Shown here: positions 1 through 11,701 of the stretch, one piece after another
Position numbering within the stretch: the first letter of the stretch is position 1
Layout of the letters: the number at the start of each line of letters is the position of its first letter
Program-made: the position numbers and the translations under genes
Notes under the pieces: model-generated
Told to the model about the DNA's origin: nothing
What the model saw: only the letters and a program-made list of their open reading frames with translations
Databases searched by the model: none
NCBI GenBank assembly: GCA_025766275.1
Contig: JAFKAC010000047.1
Span: 310,001-374,000 of the forward strand
Source: Lactarius indigo
Taxonomy: Eukaryota > Basidiomycota > Agaricomycetes > Russulales > Russulaceae
Direction of reading: 5' to 3'
Length of the DNA: 64,000 bases

Positions 1-502
1 ACTCTAGCGCCGACGTGCGCAAATTCCAGGTAAGCCTCCTTCCGTCCTGCGCGCGCCGGGCCAAAGAAAACTCTGACCGCACGCCTAGACCCTCGCAGTG
101 GACCTCTACGACACGTACTTTTTCTTCGCCCTCTCCTCGCGCCTGCCCCTCGTCGCTCTCTTCGTCGCCGTTATCGCACTCGTCGTCTTCCTCGGCGCCA
201 TCGCGTGGTCCGTATGGCCCACCGCCGTGTTCGTCATGTGCGTGCTCGCGAGTGTCCTCGTCTTCCTCCAGTTCATCGTGTATGGCTGCCATCGCCTTGC
301 CCTTGGTCTCATGTGGATGGTGCATGGTGCGTGGCTTGGCGTGCTCTACGTTGCGCGCCGCGTGTGCGCGCTCTTTGTACGTGGCGCTGCTACTGCTTCG
401 CAGGGAGAACAGCAGATGGAACTACCCACCATGTCAGTGCCACAGGTCGTCGTACCCCCTGCGTCCGCGCGTGTTCCTAGACTCGCGAATAGCCCGGTAT
501 GA
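1..502 (+). CDS. C2/multi-pass membrane protein, paralogue 1 (3' end only)
   Basis: Only the last part of the gene is in the window: the end of one exon (1-29), an intron (30-88, GTAAGC...CCTAG) and the final exon (89-502, stop at 500-502). The last exon begins TLAVDLYDTYFFF and encodes several hydrophobic stretches (LVALFVAVIALVVFLGAIAW, then VFVMCVLASVLVFLQFIVYG and a third), so this is an integral-membrane C-terminus. It matches nearly residue for residue the last two exons of the gene at 4069-5950, including the intron position, so the two are tandem paralogues. The rest, including the expected C2-like domain, lies upstream of the window. The function of the family is not known to me. Confidence 0.8.
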
Positions 503-2440
503 AGAGTCGGTAGTCTATGTACGACGTGCATTTCCGATCCCTTTCCTCGGTTTGTCAGCCTACTCTAGTTTTCGTCTACACTAAAGCTTTTCTCTCATGT
601 CCTGTCACTCCTTAGCGCGACATCTGTACGTCCTCGAACTTTTAAGCAGTAGTTAAATACCTTCGCTCGCTAGTACCGTCCACCTCGGTCATCTCCCGTA
701 CGCGATTCCTGAGGTGAGAAACGTTACCTTATAATATGCTCACGCCTAGATAGACTTTCCGTGCTATCCAGTTGGCTCCACGCGTGTGCTCTGAGCTCTA
801 TCCATAACCTACAGGTAGATGTGAATGCGCAGATAGACAGACATTTGGGTTCCTTATGTATAGTGTGTATCCAGCTTACTGGGTTGGGTGTTGTACGATC
901 ATAAAAATATCCAGTTAGCCGGTCTGAGCCAAAGGGAGTGAGCGAAGGCTTTGCGCTTAGGGCATACTATCCCTAGTCTACTGATGCAACAACCAAACAA
1001 AACCTACCCGAGAGATGCAACACCAACTGATTAGCCTCATCTAACACTACACACCATATTGACACCTCAAAGTGCAAAGATCGGGAATTGGTCTATCTAA
1101 TAGAACATACTTTAGTACTTTATCTGTGTATTATACCTTTAGTACTCATTCTGCAGACCGAAAAGTGTGCAAAATGAGTGTTTTATGCTTAAAAGTGGGA
1201 GTCAAGGGGCTCTGACTTGCTGATCCTTTGAATATAACACTCTCCTCTCCTCTAGTTATAGAACCATCATACAATACTCCCTGACAGACATACATGAGGA
1301 AAAGTTGAAAGGATGGCAAGAAGTCGTTGGGCGTGACAATCTGGCATTGGAGCAAGTGCACTTCAAGCCCCGCAGTCGGCCCAAGCGGACCGCATTCTTT
1401 GGAGTGTCTGAACCGTCTTCCCAAAAAGGATGTCTAAAATCCACGGGTCTGACTCTCCATTGTGACTAAATGTGACAGTTGTTGCAACACCTTGTCCAGA
1501 AATAACCCTTCAAGATTCCCTCTCTAGTGGGTTTTAATCACCATATTTTTGTATGATCCATAGCACTATCTTGTAGCGGAGAGGGTAGGCTTTCCATTGG
1601 TAAAAGAATAATTAAGATTGGGTGCCTCTACGTAGAGCTAGACGTGCATCTATAAAAGTGTTGCAACAGTGGACTAAGGATAGTAACTCAGTCCGAGTCT
1701 TTGCGCGAGGCGGACATGGCGGCACGTGCTCATTGTTTTCCTCCGTGCCGCCACCTGTCCACCCATATCCTCAGCCGGTTCAAAGAACCGTCTCATTTTA
1801 TTTCGCCCACCCACAACACCATAATTTTCAAAACGCCAATGGGTCTATGAAACGGCGTTTGTGTCCCTCGCTCGTCGGCGTGTCTCGGGTCGTTCCCGCC
1901 CGCCCTTCGCGACCTCGCCCGGACACAAAACCCCAGTTTTTTTCGATCGAGAAGGAGTTCGTGCTTCCGCCCGGTCTCTACTGGCCTGCATACGTATCTA
2001 ACTTGTCACTCCTTTCCATGTACATTCCTTCCCCTCCCCCTGCTCCTCGAATACCCCCGCCGATTGATTTTTATTAAAATTTTAGTATATAAAAATTAAT
2101 TTTGTTTTACAAATGCGATACGTGTTTTTTTTTTTTTTTTTTCACTCTCTTCTCCCCGTGTCTTCGTGCCGGTCCCCCTATCCACGCACCACGCTTCCTC
2201 AACCAGCGCCACATGGGCATGCTCCCGCAGAAAGTCAGGTTAGCGACTCGCTAAGATTGTTTACGTACTTTTTTTTTGGGTTGCAGCCATTTCAGCAAAG
2301 CCCCTTCCGATTGGGGGTCGACTGCGTCGCCTCAAACCTTGCTTAAGCTAGCTAGCTTGCTTACTTGATGAGAATTGAGCCTTTAATTGGAGGTGGAAAC
2401 AGAGAGGGCGTATCGCCAAACGGCATAATATTCTCACTTC
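503..2440. other. Intergenic, no gene supported
   Basis: About 1.9 kb after the first paralogue. It contains AT-rich stretches, an 18-nt T run at 2125-2142 and several short open frames, for example 1622-2077. None of these shows a recognisable domain, a consistent splice structure or believable composition. Confidence 0.5.
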
Positions 2441-2499
2441 TTGAGTTTCGCGGGTAACTCTTGTTTTCTATCTGAGTTAGGGCCTAATCCGCACACCGT

Positions 2500-3010
2500 C
2501 GTTGATATCCCCTATTTTTCTTGCGAAGAGACCCGTAGATTGGGCATCGTACTATGGGAGGCCCGATCTTGTTCGGGTGCCTGTCGGCCATGGCGCAACA
2601 ATGAACCTGAACGCAGAGGACGGTTTTCCCAGAACGCCTCTACATGACGTGTCACGAGGTGAATACAAATCCCATGGCAGTGGCACCCGTGTCGCGCAGA
2701 TATTACTAGAGCGCAGTGCAGATGTAAGTGCCTTAGACATAGATCGCGAGACCCCGCTCTATTTGGCGTCTTTTTCTGGGAGGCTTGAGATCGTGCGGTC
2801 GATAGCGAATGTGGAGACTTACGACAGTAAGACCCCATTGGGCGCAATATCACGGAGTAAATACGACCCCCAGCCATGGACGCAAACGCACCAGACAAGG
2901 ACCAGGACACCCCTTTGCATTGTGCATACCGCTTTGGCCATGGGAAGCCCAGTTTTACACGGGAACTTGATCACGATGCTATAGCGACGGCAGAAAATGG
3001 CCAGCGCGAG
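2500..3010 (+). pseudogene. Ankyrin-repeat protein remnant
   Basis: A stretch of open frame reads as ankyrin repeats: TPLHDVSRGEYKS, then VAQILLERSADVSALDID, then ETPLYLASFSGRLEIVRSI. The next repeat unit (DQDTPLHCAYRFGHG) is in a different frame around 2900-2950, so at least one frameshift has occurred. The helix-turn-helix spacing of about 33 residues and the TPLH signature are diagnostic. Intact relatives in Agaricomycetes are usually long NACHT-ankyrin or stand-alone ankyrin proteins that act as protein-interaction scaffolds. Only about three repeats survive and no start or upstream domain is visible, so I call a decayed fragment rather than a gene. Confidence 0.65.
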
Positions 3011-3213
3011 GCTCTTTTGCACGTAATATGAACGCACCTCTCGAGGCTCTTTCGTGACAAAGCTTCCAGCGCACATGATGAACGCCGTAGTAAGCGACTC
3101 CTGTTTTCTGTACCTGCCAAAAAGTTGATTGCACGAGCAAAAGGAAGTATTGTATTGATGCATGCTGACGTTTGCCAGTTCGCTTATTAATTCGAATTCC
3201 CATGATTCGTTGT

Positions 3214-3297
3214 GAAGAAACACATGCACGGTAGATGCTCCGCGGAAAAGACTATTACTCACTATGCATGTGTTTCTTCCTACCTACACGGAGCATC
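3214..3297. repeat. Short inverted repeat
   Basis: GAAGAAACACATGC (3214-3227) is repeated as its exact reverse complement at 3266-3279, and GATGCTCCG (3234-3242) is reverse-complemented at 3289-3297. The two pairs interleave, so they cannot form one simple hairpin. No coding sequence or transposon ends were recognised around it. Confidence 0.5.
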
Positions 3298-4068
3298 GAA
3301 TGGGGAAGGAGTCCGAGAAAAAACCCCAGAGACCTCAAAACAGGAATAACCTCCACCAAGTTCTATCGAATCAGGTTGAGAATCATGAGAGCAAGCATAA
3401 GAGAGAAAACACAAGGAGAAACACCAAAGCCAGACTCAAGCAGACGGACCGAGAGACAGACACGGTTCCTGGGTGTCTGAGATATAATATAGAAGGCACA
3501 GAGTAACCCGTCAAAGTACCAGGAGACACAGAGATATAACTTAGACCAAGACTTAGACCTCGGACGCACCGTAACCTTGTATCGTACACGTTCCACATTC
3601 CAGTTACCAGACGAATGGTAACAGGTTTACGATCTACAGTTTTTGCGTATACCAGATTCCGATTATCTCGATCTGGAAGTATCATACCATATACGGATAC
3701 TCTACCGGCGCCCGTCGCTCTATCGAGTATCCTACAGCCAGCGCCTCATAGAGCGAACGATCACCAGTCTATGTGTATAGCATGTATTGGCTGTGTCATC
3801 TCTCACATTGGCCATCATCCCACCATCATGGTACTCTTCTACTGAACACACCACCACCACTCGTCAAGACATGCGTTCCGCAATTCGAGTTGACTCATTC
3901 GACCAATACTTTGCCACCAACGAGTAACTATTCCTCCATCCTTTCTTTCTGTTCCCTAGTTATTCACTACTTCTCTCGTTCAGGCCATGGCAGTTCACTG
4001 GTATTAAATTCTCTGTACAAGTCCATTTCTGTGTCTCACCTTCACGACTAGTCCTCCGGTCCCAGGAC
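3298..4068. other. Intergenic upstream of paralogue 2
   Basis: No supported gene. A possible splice acceptor (CCCAG at 4061-4065) lies just before the first ATG used for the next gene, so a short extra 5' exon could be in this stretch, but I could not identify one. Confidence 0.35.
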
Positions 4069-5950
4069 ATGGGCATGCTCCGCCCAGAGAAGTCCTGGCG
4101 GCCCATCATCACCCTGGAAGTCGATGGCCAGCATAAGCACGAAGTCATGCTCGGCGTCGACGGCCAGAACCCGAATCAGAGAGATATCATGTTTCTGTAT
4201 GTTTCACCCTCGTGCTCCTGGTTGGTGATCTGACGTCCTGCAGTCATCACGTGCACCGCCAAACGCAAATCAAGCTTAACGTCTGGCACAAGTCCCAGAG
4301 TAAAAGGAAAAGTCGGAAACGTCGGCACCTCGTGGCGTCCAACTCGATGGCCCTCGGCGATGCGATAAAAATGCAGGGTACAGAACCACGTACGCTGCTC
4401 TCGCTTACTCCTCTGCACGTGCGATGCTTATCTAATATTTAGACGTGGAGCTTCGCCTAGTATCCAGCATCCCCGCTGCAAGACGAAAATCTACAGCACA
4501 AAAGAGCCAGCCCTGCGCCTGTCTCCTCGTTCGCTTACGACCGCCACAGTCGGCCATCCCATTCCTGATTAAGAATGACCACGATTCGGACCGACTCTCG
4601 TTAGCTAGCTCGGGTAAGTGTAGACCATGCCTTCCGCAGCCAAAGTCTTACCGTCACGTCACTAGGAGACAATGACCCTTCTGATACATTGGTCACACCC
4701 GGAACAGATGAGTGCGAACATCCACCGCCATGGTCGAGCGCTATCTCTGAGGAACCGTCCCCCGGTCTTCGACGACGCAAGAAAGCCAAAGGTTACTGTA
4801 TCAATTCCGAGGAAGAGCTCTCTGGCGAATCCGATTACCCCTTCAGTGGCAGTGAGGCAGAAGATACCGAGGCCTGTGACACCTGGGAACCTCCAATAGC
4901 TTACGACGAATCTTTGGATATCTACCCCGATTCCCTCAAGAGCCCCACAAATACCAACTCGCCTTCAACGATATCCATCATATTTCCCTCCTTACTTCCG
5001 ACAAGTTATGTCTCGGATAATATTTCTGTTCTATCTGGCACTGGCATGTCGTATGCATCCAGTACATTTGATACATTAACGTATTACCGGGAGTTACGTG
5101 AAGCACAGGCTACACCGCCCCACTCCGACTTTGATCGGATCCTTGCTAAGCTGGTACAGGAGTGGTATTATATGGGCGCTTCAGTAAGCACGGCCTTTTC
5201 TCCGAGTTTCATGAGCTTACTTACTATCTATCCTAGTTACTTTCCGTCGCTGCGTGAGTATTTTTTCCAACTGGCGTTTTCTACAGGTAAACTGACCTTG
5301 ATACTACATAGCGTCGACACAACTGTGTTCGGTTTCTCATCCGGCAACCTCTTCGACGTCGACGGCGTCGCTAAGCGTGCGCTGATCATCTCCAGCGTAG
5401 CCTCCGCACTCGGGCTTTTCGTCGACGTCTGGTTCATATTTGCCTACTCTAGCGCCGACGCGCACAACTTCCAGGTGAGCCTCCTCCCGTCCTGCGCGCG
5501 CCAGGCCAAAGAAAAACTCTGACCGCACGCACCTAGACCCTCGCTGTAGACCTTTACGACTCGTACTTCTTCTTCTCGCTCTCCTCGCGTCTGCCCCTCG
5601 TCGCTCTCTTCGTTGCCGTCCTCGCCCTCGTCATCTTCCTCGGCGCCATCGCATGGTCAGCGTGGCCCGCAGCCGTGCTCGTCATGTGCGTGCTCGCGGG
5701 CGTCCTCGTCAGCCTCCAGTTTATCGTGTACGGTTGCCAACGCCTCGCCCTCGGTCTTGCGTGGATGGTACGTGGTGCGTGGTTCGGCGTGCTCTATGTT
5801 GCTCGCCGCGTGTGCGCGCTCTTTTTACGTGGCGCGGCCGCTGCTGTGCAGGGAGAACAGCAGATGGGCCCGCCCAGCGTGCCAGTGCGACAGGTCGTCG
5901 CGCCGCCTAGGTCCGCGCGTGTTCCTAGACTCGCGAGGAACCCGGTATGA
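4069..5950 (+). CDS. C2-domain protein with C-terminal membrane segments, paralogue 2
   Basis: Seven exons give an uninterrupted frame of 518 residues: 4069-4196, 4244-4389, 4443-4613, 4666-5183, 5237-5253, 5312-5474 and 5537-5950. All introns are GT-AG, and the phases add up to a multiple of three. The N-terminal 150 residues (SWRPIITLEVDGQHKHEV, VDGQNPN, KLNVWHKSQS) resemble the C2-like domain of fungal phosphatidylserine-decarboxylase-type proteins. An acidic, serine-rich linker follows, then a C-terminal part with hydrophobic helices (ALIISSVASALGLFVDVWFI, then four more). Exon 5 is only 17 nt. The start ATG is the first in frame, and a further upstream exon is possible. It is the intact tandem paralogue of the truncated gene at the left edge. 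I infer a membrane-anchored lipid/Ca-binding protein; the real function is unknown. Confidence 0.8.
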
Positions 5951-6119
5951 AAAGTCGGTAGACGCAGATAGACGGTCATTTGAGTTCCTTGTGTATGATA
6001 TATATATATTATCTGCTATTATAATTACCCGAGGGTACGGCGTGCGGAGTGAGACGAGCGGACCTTTTGTCGGGTATTTCCGTCTTTTTGTCCCTCTTTT
6101 CACCTTCTTATCAGACTGC

Positions 6120-6645
6120 GTTTTTTGATCCATATTTATTACTGGGGTACATGCTGGAGACACGGACCAGTCCCGGCGTAACTACGAGCCGTTACAGTTA
6201 TGAAACACGCGTAAACCTAAGAGGTGCCCCAAGCCGGCTACTTGAGAAAGAAACTGCTTATAGCAGGCGGTCGCCACCACTAAGGAAGACCAAATTAAAT
6301 AGCCAGAGGGCAGCAAGAGTAAAGACGTCCAAAAACGCAGCATGAATCTCGATATAGAGAAAGAGAAACAGTATAATTAGTCGGGCTCCTCGGGTGGCAC
6401 GTCTGGGGACAGAAGGCGGTGCTGAGAATAGCCGTTGAGACATAGTTGCGTAGGAACCGCAGGCAGTGATGGACGGTGTGCTCCGTGGATCTGAGGGGTA
6501 CGCCGCACGGGTAGCTGATGTTTTCGGGGGGGTCTGGGGTCGTTCTTACGAAATCGCTCGACGTAAGTGCCAGTGAATGCGTGGTCGGTGGCGAGTTGGA
6601 AGGCACTGGCAGTGGATGTGGTGGACATCCAATACGTCTCTTCTG
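6120..6645 (-). mobile_element. 5'-truncated LINE tail, copy A
   Basis: On the minus strand this reads as the very C-terminus of a fungal non-LTR retrotransposon polyprotein: TASAFQLATDHAFTGTYVERF, then a cysteine-containing block (ISYPCGVPLRSTEHTVHHC) of the terminal zinc-knuckle type. Reading-frame shifts are needed to follow it, and no RT is left. The minus-strand 3' end is a short A run (plus-strand T6 at 6121-6126). Its 3' untranslated part resembles that of copy B at 7008-7613. I see no clear target duplication. Confidence 0.6.
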
Positions 6646-7007
6646 GGGTCATCGTGCTGGTAGATCGGAGGTCCTTGCTGCAACTGCACACTGTAAAATT
6701 TGCCGCATCACTGACGTTTCTCAGGCTCCAGTACAATCTAAGTACGTACTTACCCGACACTGGCAGACTCTCCAGAAGTCTGTGATACTTCCCAACTCTG
6801 GAGGTTTCACCAGAACTTCTTTTAAATACAAAGCCTGTGGGGTCCCACTTTACCACGGAACCCGACCAGGTAATTTACACTCTGAGGTTTGATTTCCTCT
6901 CACGGTCCCTCTTGATTCCGTCTAACGTGCAGCTTCAAGTTGCTGCTTATTCTAATCTGACTCTCACAAACATATGCCGGCTTATACTATCTTCTACTCT
7001 TCCATCT

Positions 7008-7613
7008 TTTTTTTTTTTTGAATACATGTTTATTCCGGGATACATATCAGAGATACAAACCGGTCGTAGCGTGGCAACTGGCCACTACAGTTAAGAAACT
7101 CACGTAGATGAGGCGCCCCGAGTCGTAAATACGGAACCGAAACTGAGTGGAAAGAGCTTAAGGGTGGAGAAGACCCCCGTAGGAGTCGCGTACATAAGGT
7201 CCGAAGACGAGAATGTTGGGAGATGGGTAGAGACATGTGAGAAAAGTGTCTACAATACCGAGTCGGGTGGAGCGGGCCGGATTCCGGGACGGACGCAGCC
7301 TGAGCGCGAGATTCTTGAAGGAGGCGAAGTAAACGTTCAGCTCCCTCCCGGGTAGAGAACAAACGGGTGTAAGGATAGAGAGGGTTCACGGGGTTCTATG
7401 CTGCTCTAAGGGTGCCCGTATTGTAACGTGATTGGGTGTAGCGTGTGCAGTGGTGGATGAGGTACTCGGAAGAGCGGAGGGGATGTCCGCAAGGACAGGG
7501 GATGTTTTCGGGTGAGTCTGCTTTGCGGAATCGGCGTACATAAGCGCTGGTGAAGACGTGGTCAGTGGCTAACTGAAGTGCCGTGGAAGTGGTGTGTTGA
7601 GTAAAATTTGACG
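7008..7613 (-). mobile_element. 5'-truncated LINE tail, copy B, with degraded target duplication
   Basis: Same family and strand as copy A. Minus-strand frames read TALQLATDHVFTSAYVRRF, IPCPCGHPLRSSEYLIHHC and, further 3', FSTREGAERLLRLLQESRA. Together these are the terminal zinc-knuckle and tail of a LINE ORF2. It ends in a poly-A tract (plus-strand T run, about 7007-7019). The flanks TTCTACTCTTCCATCT (6992-7007) and TTCTACTTTCCCATCT (7614-7629) agree at 14 of 16 positions, which fits an aged target-site duplication. This is a dead-on-arrival insertion. Confidence 0.65.
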
Positions 7614-7749
7614 TTCTACTTTCCCATCTCGCTCCTAAGTGTTGCCGGCTTTTAGCCAACTTTCATACAATCGACTCTGGAGGCGTTTCGTTTTCATGTA
7701 ACTAGATATGATACGTGGGGGAGGGGCATCACGGTGTGGGAAAACCCGT

Positions 7750-9634
7750 CTACGATGGTGGTCGCGGTTCAACCCTTTGCGATGTCGACGGTTCTGGTGC
7801 TGCAGAAAGGAATACGGCTTTGTGGATCTTGCGGAGTTTGTCTTCCACCTTGCGTAGACGGTCATCTGTCTCTGCCCTTTGAAGGAGCCCCTCAAGCCCC
7901 TCCTTGAATGACCCTCTGCGGATGGCTGTCTTGTTTCCTGCGCTCATGAGAATTGCGAGCGTGTCCACGAAAGAGGTTGCCACAGTAGCCGGAAGGTCGC
8001 CCGTCAGATATGAAAGGGCGCCGTAAGCAAATGAGTCGATGTTCATGTTGTCCACGATGCCGGGATTTCCGAGTGAGTTGTAGATCGTGTTTGCTGACTC
8101 CCCAAGGACGTCCTGCAGCCAAGCCAGCTCTAAATCGCGAGGCGGATATTTGTGCAGGATGTGTTTCGCAATCAAGGCGCATATGGAGCGGGATGTGACG
8201 CGGATGGTAGGGTCTTCGTCGGCCCAGAGAGATTGCATAAGACTAATATTTGCGAATTTGCTCCACACGTCTTCCAGCAAAGTTTTGGGAGGCGAGACCC
8301 CGTAAGAAACACCACTACAAGCCCTGGCTATGTGATGGATGGCGTTCAGACATACGACGAGACGGCACCTGCGCGTATCCTCGTCGAGCCCAGTCGAGCC
8401 TGGAGCGCAACTTCGCAGGAGAGTCGAGAGGTGTTGGGAGAATATCTTTCCAGAGTGAATGGGGGCACTGATGAGTTGGACGATCGTATCTGCAGGAACG
8501 CTGTCCACGAACTCTTGAATTTTGCTCATCCCGGCGAATGCTGGCTGATTGAGAAGCCAAGTGAGCGCCTTTGGGTCTACATCGTCCGACTCGATGGCTC
8601 TCTGGACTACCGTACCCAGAGAACCATCTTTAAGACGCCTCCCATGCTTCTTGACGATGTCGTCGAAAAATTGCCACCATGTCTTGCACCATGTGGCGGG
8701 GATTCTTTGTAGTGATGATGTGACCTCGCCCAGATTAGAAGGTACTAATATCCCATGTAGCCACCTTAGGAGCCTCCGAGTGCAAAGCCCAAAGAAGACC
8801 AAAGAAGTGTGCCAGTAATACCAACAAATGTTGGTCATTGGAGTATGATACGGGCAACGGTGGTCGAATAAGGGGAGGATGGTCAGGACGAGGTACACAA
8901 ATCCAAAGAATCCGACGCAAGTGGAGACAACGACAGCCACAGGCTTGAAGATGGTGAAAAAGAATATCACCAGACCAGCGAAAAATAAGAATACGGAGAG
9001 GTGAAGGAGCATTGCACCGGCCTCGGTTGCACGTGACATGTGATATGCCGAGACGCCGAGGAATGAATAGTAACGGACGCGCGCTCGGTCTCTTGGCACG
9101 CTTGGAATTTGAGGTAGCAGAGTATATCTGCGAGTCCAACTTTGAATTAGAGCTGCAACAACGGCGGAAGCGATGCTAGAAACAAGGCTCAGCAGCCACA
9201 AAGAGTTGACCAGGATAATGGAGAGGCTGGGATAATATTCTGGGTAAGGCGTCGGTGGGAAGGATGTACCATTTGGTGGGAAAGCAGCGAGTTGCTGGGA
9301 GATCTGCCCAAGAAGATATACTGTCTGGTTACCCGAATCGGGAGATAACTTTTTATAGCTTTCTATGATGAATGCAGCCACGGTGGCGGACAACAGACCT
9401 GCCTTGGAGACTTATCAACACCCTGAACACTTCAATTGTAATCGGTGTGTTAGGACTTACAAAGACTAGGACACCATCTGCGTTATATTTCCAGAGGTCG
9501 GTGGCGAGTGTATCGTATTTATCTGCTTCTTCCATGTATCCCGACCACATCTCATTCTCCGAATTTTCGCGTGCTGTGGCCTGAGTTATTGTAAATCGGT
9601 GCGTAGTCTCGGTTCCTCCACGCACCCTCGTCAT
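7750..9634 (-). CDS. DUF6535-family membrane protein
   Basis: Two exons, 9461-9634 and 7750-9402, are joined across a 58-nt intron (GTAAGT...CCAAG) into 608 residues. The N-terminus MWSGYMEEADKYD, followed after splicing by LVFAGLLSATVAAFIIESYK and LLGQISQQLAAF, is the typical start of the basidiomycete DUF6535 family. Four hydrophobic segments follow, among them SLSIILVNSLWLLSLVSSIA, LLHLSVFLFFAGLVIFFFTI and VVVSTCVGFFGFVYLVLTIL. The C-terminal 330 residues are soluble and look alpha-helical. The ATG at 9634 is the last plausible start before the conserved WSGY motif. The family is greatly expanded in mushroom-forming fungi and its biochemical role is unknown. The neighbouring LINE tails lie downstream and do not disrupt it. 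Confidence 0.85.
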
Positions 9635-10480
9635 ATCCTGGGCTTCCCCGGGAAGCTTGTAGCAACTCGTGAAGGTGAGTATACCTCTCAGACATTCTGG
9701 CCTTGCAAAGGCCAACACTAGGGAAAGAAGAGAGGAAAGGGGCTTACTCTGCGTGTGCCGCCAGTGCTCTTTATACCCACCGTTTGATCGAGCATCGTGG
9801 CCAACGGCCTCATTATTCGTATTCAGAAATGTTCTTATAAATTTAACAGCATCCGAAGTCTTCGGACTCTCGCTTGACAGACAAACAGATGGAGATTTTT
9901 GATATCGGGACTGTCAAACTGGAGGTAAGTCACGGTCATCCTGTAGCCTATGCCAAGCCTGCGCCGTATGGCAATCTCGTCTTCGACAATTATTGTAAGC
10001 TTAAAAACGCTACAACAAGTGCTTGGAGTCCCAAGTACTGGCAAGACATGCATGAAAAACGAGGCAAGTGACCAGCTAGCAACGTTTGCACCGGCACGCA
10101 GCAGTACAGCCATTTTCATTTCGATGGAGCATCAGAAGATAACTGGCTATTACACTAGCGGAGTTTCGGGAACTGCCATCATCTCCGTATGTCTACTAAA
10201 AAAGCAGGTGGCATCTGTTGAGAAAACCTCCGTAACCCAAGCTCCGGACTGGTTTGACGGAACACTTTTATTTCGAAAAAATTAGTAGTTGAACATTGAA
10301 CGTTGAACGTTGAACACCCATGTCACTACAACATACATCCCCATCAACCAATGCCCATCAGACACATGCCACGTATCCGAGCGAGTATCACTCTAGCTCG
10401 AAAAATGTAGTCCAGAATCACCCGAGTCTGCTATCTTCTTACGTCGCACCTGCTAATCGCCGTTTCACCACATCAAGCGC
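9635..10480. other. Intergenic, no gene supported
   Basis: Upstream of the DUF6535 gene. Short open frames such as 9874-10071 have no recognisable motif. A small direct repeat (three to four units of TTGAACGTTGAA type) lies at 10290-10316, and similar TTGAA/TTCAA clusters occur near 43270 and 44790. Confidence 0.4.
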
Positions 10481-10760
10481 TGTTGCTGTTTGCCGTGCTG
10501 TCTGCCATTTGCCATGTGCTGCCGGCTGATCACTGAACATGTCCTGCCGCCTGCCATTTACCATTCACCGCTGGCTGATCACCAAGCACGCTGCCTATTG
10601 CCATTTGCCACTGGTCGATCACTAAGCATGCCCCACCACTGGCCTTCTACCATTTGCCGTTTGCCACACACTGCCAGCTGTTCACCCTGCACGCCGTGCC
10701 GTTGGTCGTTCACTGCCCCTGTGCTATTTCATGAACTGCCACTGGCCGTTTGCAACGCTG
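10481..10760. repeat. Degenerate minisatellite-like repeat
   Basis: Repeated words CTGCCATTTGCC, GGCTGATCACTRA and CATGCCCCACC recur in roughly 50-60-nt units with many substitutions. The low-complexity open frame across it (10490-11071) is rich in Cys, His and Pro because of the repeat, so I do not treat it as a gene. Confidence 0.5.
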
Positions 10761-11701
10761 GAACATGCCCAATTGCACCAACTGGAAAGTGGAAGATAGC
10801 TGCCATGAATCGTCACATGCAAGTTCCACACAATACTGTCAACTGGGACAGTCAAGATATTCATGGTCCTCATTGCGGCCGTTTGTCTTTTTGGTGCTGG
10901 AACGTGCACCAACTATCCGTGGATGATTGCCTTTTTGGACACATAATGGGGTGCCAGCTGGGCGTTTTTTTTTTCGCTCCGCTGGGCACAATCTACGGGG
11001 TGAGCACCACAGCGTCGTCATTCCTAATTTTGGGGGTTCCGAGGCCCGCCCCCCGCGTCATTGATTCCTAGCTGGTGATGGTGAGAAAATATCTAGGCTG
11101 GCTGACTGCATAGAAAATGGGCGGAAGCACGAAGTGCTTCGCGGTCATGGGTGAGGTGTTTGCGTTTCCAAGGCGAGGTCACGACATCCAACCTACATGC
11201 ACAAGAGCTACAGTACTAGTACACTTCCCAGTACCGTGCACCACGTCCTAGCGCCTACTGAACAGAACCGAGAGCCAGGCAGTGACTTGCAAAGACTGCC
11301 TACCAAGCCAGTGAACCAAAAAAAAACCATAGGGTATAAGGGGTCATGGGTTATACCCCCTATGTGTTAAGAGGGGTTTGACGGTACCGTGTATTTTTGT
11401 AAAATCAGTTGTACTCCGAGTGGGCACCGGGCACCAACAGATTCAGATTACAAAGATCCTGTTTACGTAAGGGGTTCTTTTGGTTGGTCAGGATGGGCTC
11501 GCGAACCCAATACGCTCGACCACGATGACGCGCCCCAATACCTCGGCCCGACTCTAAGCACGACCAGTACTGTCACCGCGCCCCAGACCCAATCAAAGAC
11601 CTCATACGTGTGCCTTGCCCCACGCAAGAACGCGACCACCGCCGGCGGCAGCAAACTCCAGCGCGCCGAGACGAGCTCCATCCTTTTTATTTTCTTTCAC
11701 A
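10761..11701. other. Intergenic downstream of the inositol-deacylase gene
   Basis: I see no gene with support. Short low-complexity runs (T run near 10967-10974, A run near 11319-11326) and several unrelated short open frames are present. Confidence 0.4.

Noticed and set aside
1622..2077. 151-codon frame (starts PLRRARRASIK)
   Set aside because: No domain, Pro/Arg-rich by chance in C-rich DNA, with no intron or homologue evidence.
8152..8712. 186-codon plus-strand frame inside the DUF6535 gene
   Set aside because: It is the antisense shadow of a well-supported coding exon.
10490..11071. 193-codon frame with Cys/His-rich sequence
   Set aside because: It follows the degenerate repeat at 10481-10760, and amino-acid regularity comes from the DNA repeat.
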